From: Streptomyces turgidiscabies Car8
Lineage (GTDB): Bacteria; Actinomycetota; Actinomycetes; Streptomycetales; Streptomycetaceae
Assembly (NCBI RefSeq): GCF_000331005.1
Contig: NZ_AEJB01000131.1
Location: 1 to 57,194, forward strand
Direction of reading: 5' to 3'
DNA length: 57,194 bases
Numbering within the stretch: position 1 is the stretch's first letter; each line of letters starts with the position of its first letter. This document shows, piece by piece, positions 27,397-35,476 of the stretch. Below the pieces are notes generated by a model. The model was not told the DNA's origin and did no database searches. It worked only from the letters and a program-made list of their open reading frames with translations. The position numbers and the translations under genes were made by a program.

Positions 27397-28483
27397 CGGA
27401 GACACCGACGGAGTCACCGGCGGAGACACCGGGGGGCACGACCTCCGGCACCACGGTGACGCCGAAGTACGTGACGACGGCGCGAAGTTGGTCGACCTCG
27501 CCGTGAACGTCCGGGCGGACACCCCGCCCGCCTGGCTGCGTGAGCACATCGCCGGGTCGCTCGGCGGGCTCGCCGCGTATCCCGACGGGCGGGCCGCGCG
27601 GGTGGCGGTGGCGGCCCGGCACGGGGTGCCCGTGGAGCGGGTGCTGCTCACCGCCGGGGCCGCGGAGGCGTTCGTGCTGCTGGCGCGCGCCCTGAAGGTG
27701 CGGCGGCCGGTGATCGTGCATCCGCAGTTCACGGAGCCGGAGGCAGCACTGCGGGATGCCGGACACAGTGTGGACCGGGTGCTGTTGCGGGCCGAGGACG
27801 GGTTCCGGCTGGACGCGGCGCTCGTGCCCGAGGACGCCGACCTGGTGGTGATCGGCAATCCGACGAACCCGACGTCGGTGCTGCATCCGGCGGGCTCGCT
27901 TCTTCAACTTGCCCGTCCTGGGCGGACGTTGGTGGTCGACGAGGCGTTCATGGACGCGGTGCCGGGTGAGCGGGAGTCGCTGGCCGGGCGTACGGACGTG
28001 CCCGGGCTCGTGGTGCTGCGGAGCCTGACGAAGACGTGGGGGCTGGCAGGGCTGCGGATCGGATACGTGCTGGCGGCACCGGAGACGGTGGTGGAACTGG
28101 AGCGGGCGCAGCCGTTGTGGCCGGTGTCCACGCCGGCGCTGGCCGCGGCGGAGGCGTGTGTCTCGGGGCGGGCGCTGGCGGAGGCGGCGGGCGCGGCGCG
28201 GCGGGTCGCTGCGGACCGGGCTCATCTCGTTGCCGGGCTGGCGGAGTTCGGGTCGGACGGGGTGCGGGTGGTGGGGCCGGCGGAGGGGCCGTTCGTGCTG
28301 GTGCGGGTGCCTCAGGCGGTTGTGGTGCGGGAGCGGTTGCGGGGGCTGGGGTATGCGGTGCGGCGGGGGGACACGTTTCCTGGGTTGGGGGAGGAGTGGT
28401 TGCGGGTGGCTGTGCGGGATCGGGTGACGGTGAACGGGTTTCTGCAGGCGTTTGACCGGGCGGTGATGTTGGCTGGGCGGTGA
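27386..28483 (+). CDS. cobC: CobC, PLP-dependent L-threonine-O-3-phosphate decarboxylase-like aminotransferase
   Basis: The protein is 365 aa from the ATG at 27386. It is a fold-type I PLP enzyme with LTAGAAEAFVLLARAL, VIGNPTNPTSVLHP, VVDEAFMD and the PLP-lysine region SLTKTWGLAGLRIGY. The family (CobC/CobD/HisC) makes the aminopropanol phosphate arm of the nucleotide loop. Starts at 27341 and 27353 lie inside the His-rich end of cbiX and are possible; no clear ribosome binding site decides. The N-terminal 25 residues are Asp/Gly-rich and variable. It is the last gene of the second cob operon. Confidence 0.88.
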   Translation: MRTDGDTDGVTGGDTGGHDLRHHGDAEVRDDGAKLVDLAVNVRADTPPAWLREHIAGSLGGLAAYPDGRAARVAVAARHGVPVERVLLTAGAAEAFVLLARALKVRRPVIVHPQFTEPEAALRDAGHSVDRVLLRAEDGFRLDAALVPEDADLVVIGNPTNPTSVLHPAGSLLQLARPGRTLVVDEAFMDAVPGERESLAGRTDVPGLVVLRSLTKTWGLAGLRIGYVLAAPETVVELERAQPLWPVSTPALAAAEACVSGRALAEAAGAARRVAADRAHLVAGLAEFGSDGVRVVGPAEGPFVLVRVPQAVVVRERLRGLGYAVRRGDTFPGLGEEWLRVAVRDRVTVNGFLQAFDRAVMLAGR

Positions 28484-28490
28484 GTTTCCT

Positions 28491-28599
28491 CGCCCCCGCC
28501 GCCCTTACCCGTCCCATCCCGTACCTGGGGGCTGCGCCCCCAGACCCCCGCTCCGGCCCCGAAGGGGCCTTGTCCTCAAACGCCGGACGGGCTGAAAAT
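28491..28599. repeat. Interspersed 109-bp repeat, copy B, between convergent genes
   Basis: This is the second copy of the element in cobB (20184-20292). It fills the gap between the cobC stop and the stop of the sortase-anchored protein gene. Its two hairpins (GGGGGC/GCCCCC and GGCCCC/GGGGCC) are well placed to act as a terminator for both convergent genes. The second stem keeps pairing in both copies despite base differences. Confidence 0.88.
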
Positions 28600-29501
28600 C
28601 AGCGCTTCCGGCGGGCCAGGACTACCGCTCCGCCACCCGCCGCGAGCAGCGCTGCCGCTCCGGCCGCGATGTATGGCGTCATCGAGCTGCCGCCCGTCTC
28701 CGCGAGTCCCGCCTCGGCCGGATCGGGGGTCGGGGCTGTCCCTCCCTGCGGCTTCACTTCCGGCGCCGGCTGTGTCGGCGGAGCCGTCTGGGTGGCCGGG
28801 GTCTCGCAGGTCGCCTTCGCCAGGGTGACGGTGCCCTCGACCTCCGCCACGTTGAGGTTCAACGGGTTGACGGACACCGTGAGTTCGAGCGCGGTCGCAG
28901 CCGCCGTGCGGGTCGTCGTCTCCGTCTTGGACAGGTCCAGCCGTACCTCGCCGACTCCCGGCACCTTCACCTCGACCGGGCCGCTCGGCGTCAGCGTCAC
29001 CTTCTTTCCGAGGGCCGTCACCGAACCCAGGAGGTTCGCGGAGGCGACCGGCTTCTCCCCCGCCACGCAGGTCGCCTTCGACGTGACCTGCTCCACCTCG
29101 ATCAGCGACAGCAGGGGGAGACCGGGCACATGGAGCTTGGCGTGGGCCAGTTTCGTCGAGGCCTCCGCCTTTCCGTCCGCCACCGTCGCCCTGGACTCCG
29201 CGACCTCCGCACCGAGCACGGTGAACGGCTTTCCGCCGTCCACGCCGTCCAACGTGGTGGTCAGCGCGGTCTGTTCGGCGCTCCGCGGCGCCTGGACCTC
29301 GTTCAGTGAGACCGCGAGCGGGACGTTCACGCTCTTGTTGAGGAGCGAGACGTCCAGCCCCGTGCGGAGGACGACCGCGCTCGCGCTGCCCTGGTCCTCC
29401 GTGGCGTGGGCCAGGGCCGCGGGACCGGCGGCCGCCAGGGCCGTGGCCGCCGCGACAGTGGCCAGACGGCGTACGGGCAGGCGGAAGTTGTTGGCGTTCA
29501 C
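28599..29501 (-). CDS. Secreted sortase-anchored surface protein (LAETG)
   Basis: The protein is 300 aa from the GTG at 29501, chosen for its GAGGGG site. It begins with a Sec signal (RRLATVAAATALAAAGPAALAHA). The mature part is Thr/Val-rich beta-type sequence with two Cys (ATCVAGEKP and ATCETPA), then a Pro/Thr wall-spanning stretch. LAETG at about residue 266 is followed by a hydrophobic segment and a RRKR tail. LAxTG is the class E sortase motif of Streptomyces. By position and sorting signal it resembles the S. coelicolor sortase substrate SCO1860 as I recall. The function is unknown. Confidence 0.85.
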   Translation of the reverse strand: MNANNFRLPVRRLATVAAATALAAAGPAALAHATEDQGSASAVVLRTGLDVSLLNKSVNVPLAVSLNEVQAPRSAEQTALTTTLDGVDGGKPFTVLGAEVAESRATVADGKAEASTKLAHAKLHVPGLPLLSLIEVEQVTSKATCVAGEKPVASANLLGSVTALGKKVTLTPSGPVEVKVPGVGEVRLDLSKTETTTRTAAATALELTVSVNPLNLNVAEVEGTVTLAKATCETPATQTAPPTQPAPEVKPQGGTAPTPDPAEAGLAETGGSSMTPYIAAGAAALLAAGGGAVVLARRKR

Positions 29502-29676
29502 GGTTTGGGGACCCCTCGGAAGAGACACGCTTGGGACCCGGTAAGAATTACGTACCGCGAGTGAACGGTCAGCAATCTGACGGGACTTCACTCCTACGTG
29601 AGGTTTCCGCGCAGATCTTCGAATCTCACGGCACGGATGTTCGCCATATTCACCCAGGTCCCTCGCAGTCCTCCGG

Positions 29677-30768
29677 TCAGCCGACGACCCGCCCGTTCAG
29701 CACCACCCGCGACGGCGCCCCCAACACCCGTACGTCCGCCCGCGGATCACTCTCGTACACCACCAGGTCCGCGACCGCCCCCTCCGCCAGCCCGGGCCTC
29801 CCCAGCCACTCCCGCGCGCCCCACGTCGTCGCCGACAGCGCCGCGAGCGCCGGGATGCCGGCCCTGGTCAGCTCGGCCACCTCCGCCGCGACGAGCCCGT
29901 GCGGCAACGTGCCTCCCGCGTCCGTGCCGACGAACACCGGGATCCCCGCGTCGTAGGCGGAACGCACCGTGTCGTAGCGGCGTTCGTGCAGGCGGCGCAT
30001 ATGGGCCGACCAGGTCGGGAACTTGGCGTCGCCTGCTGCCGCCAGGTTCGGGAACGTCGCGATGTTCACCAGCGTCGGGACGATCGCCACACCGCGTGCG
30101 GCGAACAGGGGGATCGTGTCCTCGGTCAGGCCCGTCGCGTGCTCGACACAGTCGATGCCCGCCTCGACCAGGTCCCGCAGGGAGTCCTCCGCGAAGCAGT
30201 GGGCCGTGACCCGCGCGCCCAGGCGGTGGGCCTCCGCGATCGCCGCCTCCACCTCCTCGCGCGGCCAGCAGGCGGAGAGGTCGCCGGTGCCGCGGTCCAG
30301 CCAGTCACCCACCAGCTTGACCCAGCCGTCGCCGCGCCGGGCCTCCTGAGCGACGTACGCCACCAGGTCGTCCGGCTCGATCTCGTGCGCGAAGCCCCGG
30401 ATGTAGCGGCGGGTGCGGGCGATGTGCCGGCCCGCCCTGATGATCTTCGGCAGGTCCTCGCGGGCGTCGGTCCAGCGGGTGTCCGACGGTGACCCCGCGT
30501 CCCGGATGAGGAGGGTTCCGGCGTCCCGGTCGGTCAGCGCCTGCTTCTCCGCCGTGTCCTCGGGCACCGGACCGTGCGGCCCCAGGCCCACATGACAGTG
30601 CGCGTCGACCAGACCGGGCAGCGCCCAGCCCTCCACCGTGCGGATGTCACGGGCGCCGGGCGGGCGGTCGTACGTGATCCTGCCGCCGACCACCCACAGC
30701 TCGTCGCGGGTCTCCTCCGGGCCGACCAGCACCCGCCCCTTCACCTGCAGCACCGCCTGATCGCTCAT
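29677..30768 (-). CDS. Amidohydrolase family protein (imidazolonepropionase-like)
   Basis: The protein is 363 aa from the ATG at 30768, with AAGGTG seven bases upstream. The metal site begins with LVDAHCHVGLG (the HxH of amidohydrolases). Later ligands appear as ARVTAHCFAE and CVEHATGL, and the catalytic Asp as VFVGTDAGGTLPHGL. The gene starts ten bases after the ATPase gene of the upstream ABC transporter on the same strand, so all four form one operon. Hydrolysis of an imported amide or cyclic compound is the natural inference. The exact substrate is unknown. Confidence 0.85.
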   Translation of the reverse strand: MSDQAVLQVKGRVLVGPEETRDELWVVGGRITYDRPPGARDIRTVEGWALPGLVDAHCHVGLGPHGPVPEDTAEKQALTDRDAGTLLIRDAGSPSDTRWTDAREDLPKIIRAGRHIARTRRYIRGFAHEIEPDDLVAYVAQEARRGDGWVKLVGDWLDRGTGDLSACWPREEVEAAIAEAHRLGARVTAHCFAEDSLRDLVEAGIDCVEHATGLTEDTIPLFAARGVAIVPTLVNIATFPNLAAAGDAKFPTWSAHMRRLHERRYDTVRSAYDAGIPVFVGTDAGGTLPHGLVAAEVAELTRAGIPALAALSATTWGAREWLGRPGLAEGAVADLVVYESDPRADVRVLGAPSRVVLNGRVVG

Positions 30769-30778
30769 GGACGGCACC

Positions 30779-31606
30779 TTAGTTCGGCCGGTCCCCAGTT
30801 TTCCCGTCCGCCTCCTCCACGTCCGCCATCGCCGGGTCCAGCAGGCGGGAGAGGAAGTGGCGGGTGCGTTCGTGGGAGGGGTTGCTGATGACCTGCGCCG
30901 GGGTGCCGTCCTCGACGATCACTCCGCCGTCCATGAAGACGACCCGGTCGGCGACCTCGCGGGCGAACGTCATCTCGTGCGTGACGACCATCATCGTCAT
31001 GCCCTCGTTCGCCAGCCTGCGCATCACCGCCAGTACGTCCCCCACCAGCTCGGGGTCGAGCGCCGACGTCGGCTCGTCGAACAGCATGACCTCCGGGCCC
31101 ATCGCCAACGCCCGCGCGATGGCGACCCGTTGCTGCTGGCCGCCGGAGAGGGACGACGGGTAGGCGTCGGCCTTCTCCGAGAGGCCCACGCGCTCCAGGT
31201 TGTCCGCCGCCACCCTCGCGGCCTCAGCCTTGTCCCGCTTCAGCACCCGGCGCTGCGGAAGCGTCAGGTTCTCCGTCACCGTCAGATGCGGGAAGAGGTT
31301 GAACTGCTGGAAGACCATGCCGATCCGGCGGCGGACCTCGTCGATGTCGACGTCCGCGTGCGTGACCTCCGTACCGCCGACGAAGACCTGGCCCTTCGTC
31401 GGCTCCTCCAGCAGGTTCACACAGCGCAGAAGGGTCGACTTGCCGGAGCCGGACGGGCCGATCACGCACACGACCTCGCCCTGTCCGATCTCCAGGTCGA
31501 TACCGCGCAGCACCTCGTTGTCGCCGAACGACTTGTACAGGTCCCGCACTTGAATCTCCGGAACGACCGCGTCCCGCACGTTCGTGTCCTCGGTACCGTC
31601 GCTCAT
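30779..31606 (-). CDS. Polar amino-acid ABC transporter ATP-binding protein
   Basis: This 275-aa GlnQ-like ATPase has Walker [11 protein letters not shown]-loop [12 protein letters not shown], signature LSGGQQQR, Walker [17 protein letters not shown] and H-loop VVTHEMTFA. Two subunits would drive the permease encoded just upstream. The ATG at 31606 overlaps the permease stop by ATGA; the longer open frame would overlap the permease deeply. The C-terminal 25 residues are acidic and variable. Confidence 0.93.
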   Translation of the reverse strand: MSDGTEDTNVRDAVVPEIQVRDLYKSFGDNEVLRGIDLEIGQGEVVCVIGPSGSGKSTLLRCVNLLEEPTKGQVFVGGTEVTHADVDIDEVRRRIGMVFQQFNLFPHLTVTENLTLPQRRVLKRDKAEAARVAADNLERVGLSEKADAYPSSLSGGQQQRVAIARALAMGPEVMLFDEPTSALDPELVGDVLAVMRRLANEGMTMMVVTHEMTFAREVADRVVFMDGGVIVEDGTPAQVISNPSHERTRHFLSRLLDPAMADVEEADGKTGDRPN

Positions 31607-32439
31607 CGCGTCGCCTCCCCCGCCTTCGTCTCCAGCCGTCGTACGACGAAGCCCAGCGGCACCGTCACCAGCAGATAGCACAGGCCCGCCACCAGGATCG
31701 GCGTGGAGTTGGCGGTCTGGCTGGCCAGGTCGCGGCCGTACTTGGCCAGTTCGCGTTCCTCCAGGGTGACGCCGAGGAACAGCACCAGCGAGGAGTCCTT
31801 GAACAGGAGCACCAACTCGTTGGTAAGCGGCGGGATCACGATCCGGAACGCCTGCGGGATGATGATCGAGACCATCGCCCACGCATGCGAGAAGCCCAGT
31901 GAACGGGCCGCCTCCATCTGTCCCTTGGGCACCGCCTGGATGCCCGCGCGGATCGTCTCCGCCATGTACGCGGCCGACACCAGGCCGAGGGCCAGCGCCA
32001 CCTTGCCGTAGGTCCCGCCGGGGATCTCCGTGCCGGGGAAGGCGAGAGGTACCGCCACCCCGACGAAGATGAAGATCAGCAGGGCGGGCAGACCGCGGAA
32101 GATCTCGATGTAGATGCCCGCGACCCAGCGGTAGGGGCCCACCGGTGACAGCCGCATCAGGGCGACCACCATCCCCAGCACCAGGCCGAAGACGAAGCCG
32201 GAGAGGGTGTAGAGGACGGTGTTCTTGAGGGCCAGCGTGATGATCTCGGGGAACATCTGCTTGGCCAGGTCCGCCTGCGCGAACTGGTTCTTCAGCCGGG
32301 CCCAGTCGGCCGACACCGCGACAGCGACGACGGCCGCGACGAACAGCGCGTACTGGGCGCCGCGGGACAGCGCCCGCTTCTGGGTACGGCTCAACCCCTG
32401 CTTGCGGGGCTGTACTTGCTTCGCGGAGGCGTCGGTCAT
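31603..32439 (-). CDS. Polar amino-acid ABC transporter permease
   Basis: This is a 278-aa HisM/GlnP-type permease. A charged cytoplasmic N-terminus is followed by about six helices. [18 protein letters not shown] marks the start of the HisM domain, and the EAA loop is [28 protein letters not shown] single permease gene means it acts as a homodimer. The ATG at 32439 overlaps the stop of the binding-protein gene (ATGA). Confidence 0.92.
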   Translation of the reverse strand: MTDASAKQVQPRKQGLSRTQKRALSRGAQYALFVAAVVAVAVSADWARLKNQFAQADLAKQMFPEIITLALKNTVLYTLSGFVFGLVLGMVVALMRLSPVGPYRWVAGIYIEIFRGLPALLIFIFVGVAVPLAFPGTEIPGGTYGKVALALGLVSAAYMAETIRAGIQAVPKGQMEAARSLGFSHAWAMVSIIIPQAFRIVIPPLTNELVLLFKDSSLVLFLGVTLEERELAKYGRDLASQTANSTPILVAGLCYLLVTVPLGFVVRRLETKAGEATR

Positions 32440-33281
32440 GACGCGGACGGAGCGGCCGCGGACTCGTCGTACGGGCCGATCCACTGCTCGTACAGCTTCT
32501 TGTACGTGCCGTCGGCCTTCGCGTCGGTGATCGCCTTGTTGATGGCGGCGAGCAGCTTGGTGTTGCCCTTCTTCACCGTGAAGCCGTACTGCTCACCGGT
32601 GTTGAGGTTGTCCACCACCTTGAAGGCGTCGGCGTTGGCCTTGTCCTTGAGCCAGCCCTGGACCACCGGGTAGTCGATGATCACGGCCTCGACCTGGCCG
32701 GTGCGCAGGCCGTTGAGGACGGCGTCGGAGGACTCGAAGGAGACGGGGTCGAGATCCTTGCCCTTGGCGTAGTCCTCGCCGGTGGTCTGCGCCTGGGCGC
32801 CGACCTTCTTGCCCTTGAGGCCGGCGAAGGAGGTGATGCCGCTCTTCTTGTCGACGAGGACGGCCTGCGTGGCGGCGAAGTACGGGTCGGAGAAGTCGAC
32901 GTTCTTCTTGCGCTCCTCGGTGATGGTCATGCCTGCCGCGCCGAGGTCGCACTGCTCCGCGTTGAGGAAGGCGCCCGTCTTGAAGTTCTCGAAGGGCGTG
33001 TCGAGGATCTCCTGCTTCACGCCGAGGTTCTTCGCGACGAGGTCCACGAGCGACACGTCGAAGCCCTGCGCCCTGCCGTCGATCACCGACTGGAAGGGCG
33101 GGTAGGGCAGGTGGGTGCAGACGGTGAGCTGTCCGCCCTTGACGACTTCGACCCCGCCGGCGGCGGTCTTCGAGGCGCCGCCACCGTCGTCGTCCGAGGA
33201 GCAGCCGGCCACGAGCAGGAGCCCGGCCGTCGCGGTGGTGGCGGCCAGGATGCGGGACCGTCGTCCGAGGACCGTGTTCAC
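32436..33281 (-). CDS. Amino-acid ABC transporter substrate-binding lipoprotein
   Basis: This 281-aa protein has a lipobox LVAGC with the modified Cys at 27, preceded by a hydrophobic signal. The mature part is a bacterial SBP_3 domain: [57 protein letters not shown] and [15 protein letters not shown]. The ligand is probably a polar amino acid or similar compound. It is first in a four-gene operon with permease, ATPase and amidohydrolase, and is served by a near-consensus promoter. Confidence 0.92.
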   Translation of the reverse strand: MNTVLGRRSRILAATTATAGLLLVAGCSSDDDGGGASKTAAGGVEVVKGGQLTVCTHLPYPPFQSVIDGRAQGFDVSLVDLVAKNLGVKQEILDTPFENFKTGAFLNAEQCDLGAAGMTITEERKKNVDFSDPYFAATQAVLVDKKSGITSFAGLKGKKVGAQAQTTGEDYAKGKDLDPVSFESSDAVLNGLRTGQVEAVIIDYPVVQGWLKDKANADAFKVVDNLNTGEQYGFTVKKGNTKLLAAINKAITDAKADGTYKKLYEQWIGPYDESAAAPSAS

Positions 33282-33313
33282 GGGGACCTCCTGTGGGGGG
33301 ACTGTGAGTTCTG

Positions 33314-33341
33314 ATTATAAGGAGACGTTTGACTATCTCAA
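33314..33341 (-). promoter_or_regulatory. Near-consensus vegetative promoter of the amino-acid transporter operon
   Basis: On the minus strand, TTGAGA (complement of 33336-33341) and TATAAT (complement of 33314-33319) are separated by 16 bases. The -10 lies about 33 bases upstream of the binding-protein ATG. A perfect TATAAT is rare in this DNA and suggests the main sigma factor and strong expression. Confidence 0.75.
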
Positions 33342-33410
33342 ATCATTCCCATGGTTGGGACGCCGTGTGACCTGTGGTTTTGAGGCGGGATGGCCTCGGA
33401 CCCCGTCGAC

Positions 33411-33432
33411 CCGAGAGCCAGAAGGCTCTCGG
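33411..33432 (+). other. Hairpin upstream of the class V aminotransferase gene
   Basis: CCGAGAGCC (33411-33419) pairs perfectly with GGCTCTCGG (33424-33432) around an AGAA tetraloop, about 60 bases before the aminotransferase start. It could be a 5'-UTR structure or an attenuator. No riboswitch or leader peptide is recognised. Confidence 0.45.
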
Positions 33433-33492
33433 GGGATCTCCGGTTAGTCTCGACTCGACTCGTCTGCCCCGCGATCCGAAGAGAGCACCTCC

Positions 33493-34593
33493 GTGACCAC
33501 GCACCCCTTCCTGGACCTGGCGCCGCTGACCGCCACGCGCTTCGCGTCGATCGAGGACCGCGTGGCGCGGCTGCTCTCCACCGAGCAGGACGTCGTGATC
33601 ATGCAGGGCGAGGCGCTGCTGCCCCTCGAAGGAGCCATCAGGGGGACGGCCGGCCCGGGCACGACCGCCCTCAACATCGTCACGGGCCCCTACGGGCAGA
33701 CGTTCGGCGACTGGCTGCGGGACTGCGGCGCCACGGTCGTCGACCTCGCGGTGCCCTTCCACACGGCGGTCACGGCCGCGCAGGTCCGGGAGGCGTTCGC
33801 CGAGCGCCCGGAGATCGACTTCGTCTCGCTGGTGCACGCCGAGGCGGCGACCGGCAACACCAACCCGGTCGCGGAGATCGGCGAGGCGGTACGGGAACAC
33901 GGCGCCCTCTTCTACCTCGACGCCGTCGCGTCGGTCGGCGCCGAGCCGGTGCTGCCGGACGCGTGGGGTGTCGACCTGTGCGTGATCGGGGCGCAGAAGG
34001 CGATGGGCGGGCCGGCCGGGGTGTCGGCGGTGTCGGTGAGCGAGCGGGCGTGGGCGCGGATGGCGGCGAACCCGGGGGCGCCGCGACGGTCGTACCTCTC
34101 CCTGCTGGACTGGAAGGAGCGGTGGATCGACGGCGGCCGGCGCACCCTCCTGCACGCTCCCGCCCAGCTGGAGATGCTCGCGCTGGAGGCGTGTGTCGAG
34201 CGGATCGAGGCGGTGGGGCTCGGCACGGTGATCGCCCGGCACACCACCGCGGCGGCGGCCACCCGCGCGGGGGTGCTCGCGCTGGGCGGCGGCCTTGAGC
34301 CGTATGTGTACGAGACCGGAGACGCGGCACCGGTCGCCACGACGCTGCGGACGCCCTCCGGGGTCGTCGCGTCGGAGCTGGTCGCGAGCGCGCTGGCAGT
34401 CGATCCGGCGCTGCCGCTCGCGGCGGGCGGGGGCGCGCTGGCCAAGGAGATGATCCGGGTCAACCACTACGGGCCTGACGCGACGCGCGAGGCGGTGCTC
34501 GGCTGTCTGGTCACCCTGGGCACGGCGCTGGCGGACCGGGGGCTGCTGGTGGCCATCGACGGATGCCGGCGCGCCGTCGCGAATTCCTCGTGA
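33493..34593 (+). CDS. Class V aminotransferase (alanine-glyoxylate/serine-pyruvate type)
   Basis: This 366-aa PLP enzyme of fold type I has GEALLPLEGAIRGTAGPG near the N-terminus, VSLVHAEAATGNTNPVAEIG, FYLDAVASVGAEP (cofactor Asp) and CVIGAQKAMGGPAGVSAVSVS with the PLP-binding Lys. This pattern fits the small-molecule aminotransferase branch rather than cysteine desulfurases. The GTG at 33493 has weak AGAG spacing. It is divergent from the amino-acid ABC transporter and probably expressed separately. The substrate is unknown. Confidence 0.82.
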   Translation: MTTHPFLDLAPLTATRFASIEDRVARLLSTEQDVVIMQGEALLPLEGAIRGTAGPGTTALNIVTGPYGQTFGDWLRDCGATVVDLAVPFHTAVTAAQVREAFAERPEIDFVSLVHAEAATGNTNPVAEIGEAVREHGALFYLDAVASVGAEPVLPDAWGVDLCVIGAQKAMGGPAGVSAVSVSERAWARMAANPGAPRRSYLSLLDWKERWIDGGRRTLLHAPAQLEMLALEACVERIEAVGLGTVIARHTTAAAATRAGVLALGGGLEPYVYETGDAAPVATTLRTPSGVVASELVASALAVDPALPLAAGGGALAKEMIRVNHYGPDATREAVLGCLVTLGTALADRGLLVAIDGCRRAVANSS

Positions 34594-34726
34594 ATGCACA
34601 ATGAATTAGGGTAATTGAATCGGGAGTATCTTCCCGCATTCTTCTGCCCGCTTTTCGCGGACCTAAACGCAAAGGTTTTGCGAACGATTCAAGTGAATTA
34701 CATGTGTGTGACGCATTCAACAACCC

Positions 34727-34763
34727 GCCCGCTTTGTCTGCTTATTTACCAGACAAAGCGGGC
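34727..34763. terminator. Strong 14-bp hairpin between the aminotransferase gene and ectA
   Basis: GCCCGCTTTGTCTG (34727-34740) pairs perfectly with CAGACAAAGCGGGC (34750-34763) around a nine-base loop, followed by TTTCCC. It is the probable terminator of the upstream gene and isolates the ect operon. The surrounding 250 bases are unusually AT-rich and otherwise hold no gene. Confidence 0.75.
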
Positions 34764-34818
34764 TTTCCCGTGCCCGCCTGTTAACACATTCCATGGCCGC
34801 ACGTAACCCCGACCGGCG

Positions 34819-34857
34819 ATGCATTTTTGATTTTCTCTCGGTAAGTTCAATTTGCAT
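34819..34857 (+). promoter_or_regulatory. ectA promoter region with TAAGTT -10 and flanking imperfect dyad
   Basis: TAAGTT (34842-34847) fits the TAnnnT -10 pattern and ends eight bases before the ectA ATG, so the mRNA may be leaderless. An ATGCA...TTGA block at 34819 and a TTCAA..TGCAT block ending at 34857 form an imperfect inverted repeat around it. Both points are pattern reading only. Confidence 0.4.
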
Positions 34858-35446
34858 GAGTGCCGTACGGACAGACCTGCAAATTGACCTCCCGGTGATT
34901 GCCGACGGGGCCGCGCTGTGGCGGATCGCCCGGGACTCGAAGGTTCTCGACCTCAACTCGTCGTACAGCTATCTGCTGTGGTGCCGGGACTTCGCCGCCA
35001 CCTCGGCTGTCGCCCGGGACGCCGACGGCAGACCGGTCGGCTTCGTCACCGGGTACGTCCGGCCGGACCGGCCGGGCACCCTGCTCATCTGGCAGGTGGC
35101 CGTCGACGCCGACCACCAGGGGCGCGGGCTCGCCGCCGCGCTGCTCGACGGGCTGGCCCGGCGGGTCGGCGCCGAGCAGGGGCTCACCAGCCTGGAGACC
35201 ACCATCACGCCGGGCAACACCGCCTCCGAGCGGCTGTTCACCTCGTTCGCGGAGCGCCACGGCGCCACCGTCGAGCGCGAGGTGCTGTTCGACGCGGGCC
35301 TGTTCCCGAGCGAGCCGGAGGAGGGGCAGGAGGAGCCGCGCAACGAGCACGGCCTGCCCGACCTGCACGAACCCGAGGTGCTGTACCGCATCGGTCCCCT
35401 CTCCTGGCCTTCGGAGCTCCCCGAGTTCCCAGACTTCGCCGGCTGA
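34856..35446 (+). CDS. ectA: L-2,4-diaminobutyrate N-gamma-acetyltransferase EctA
   Basis: This 196-aa GNAT enzyme makes N-gamma-acetyl-diaminobutyrate, the second step of ectoine synthesis. The signature LNSSYSYLLWCRDFAATSAVA near residue 36 and the acetyl-CoA loop VDADHQGRGLAAALLDGL are typical of EctA. The ATG at 34856 gives the usual EctA N-terminus; an upstream ATG at 34793 would add 21 atypical residues. Only a weak GGTAAG precedes the start, and a leaderless transcript is possible. First gene of ectABCD. Confidence 0.93.
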   Translation: MSAVRTDLQIDLPVIADGAALWRIARDSKVLDLNSSYSYLLWCRDFAATSAVARDADGRPVGFVTGYVRPDRPGTLLIWQVAVDADHQGRGLAAALLDGLARRVGAEQGLTSLETTITPGNTASERLFTSFAERHGATVEREVLFDAGLFPSEPEEGQEEPRNEHGLPDLHEPEVLYRIGPLSWPSELPEFPDFAG

Positions 35447-35476
35447 CTCACCCCCCACCGCAAGGAGTTCACCGCC

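Noticed and set aside
34615..34806. A 63-codon open frame upstream of ectA
   Set aside because: It spans the strong terminator hairpin, has low third-position GC and no ribosome binding site.
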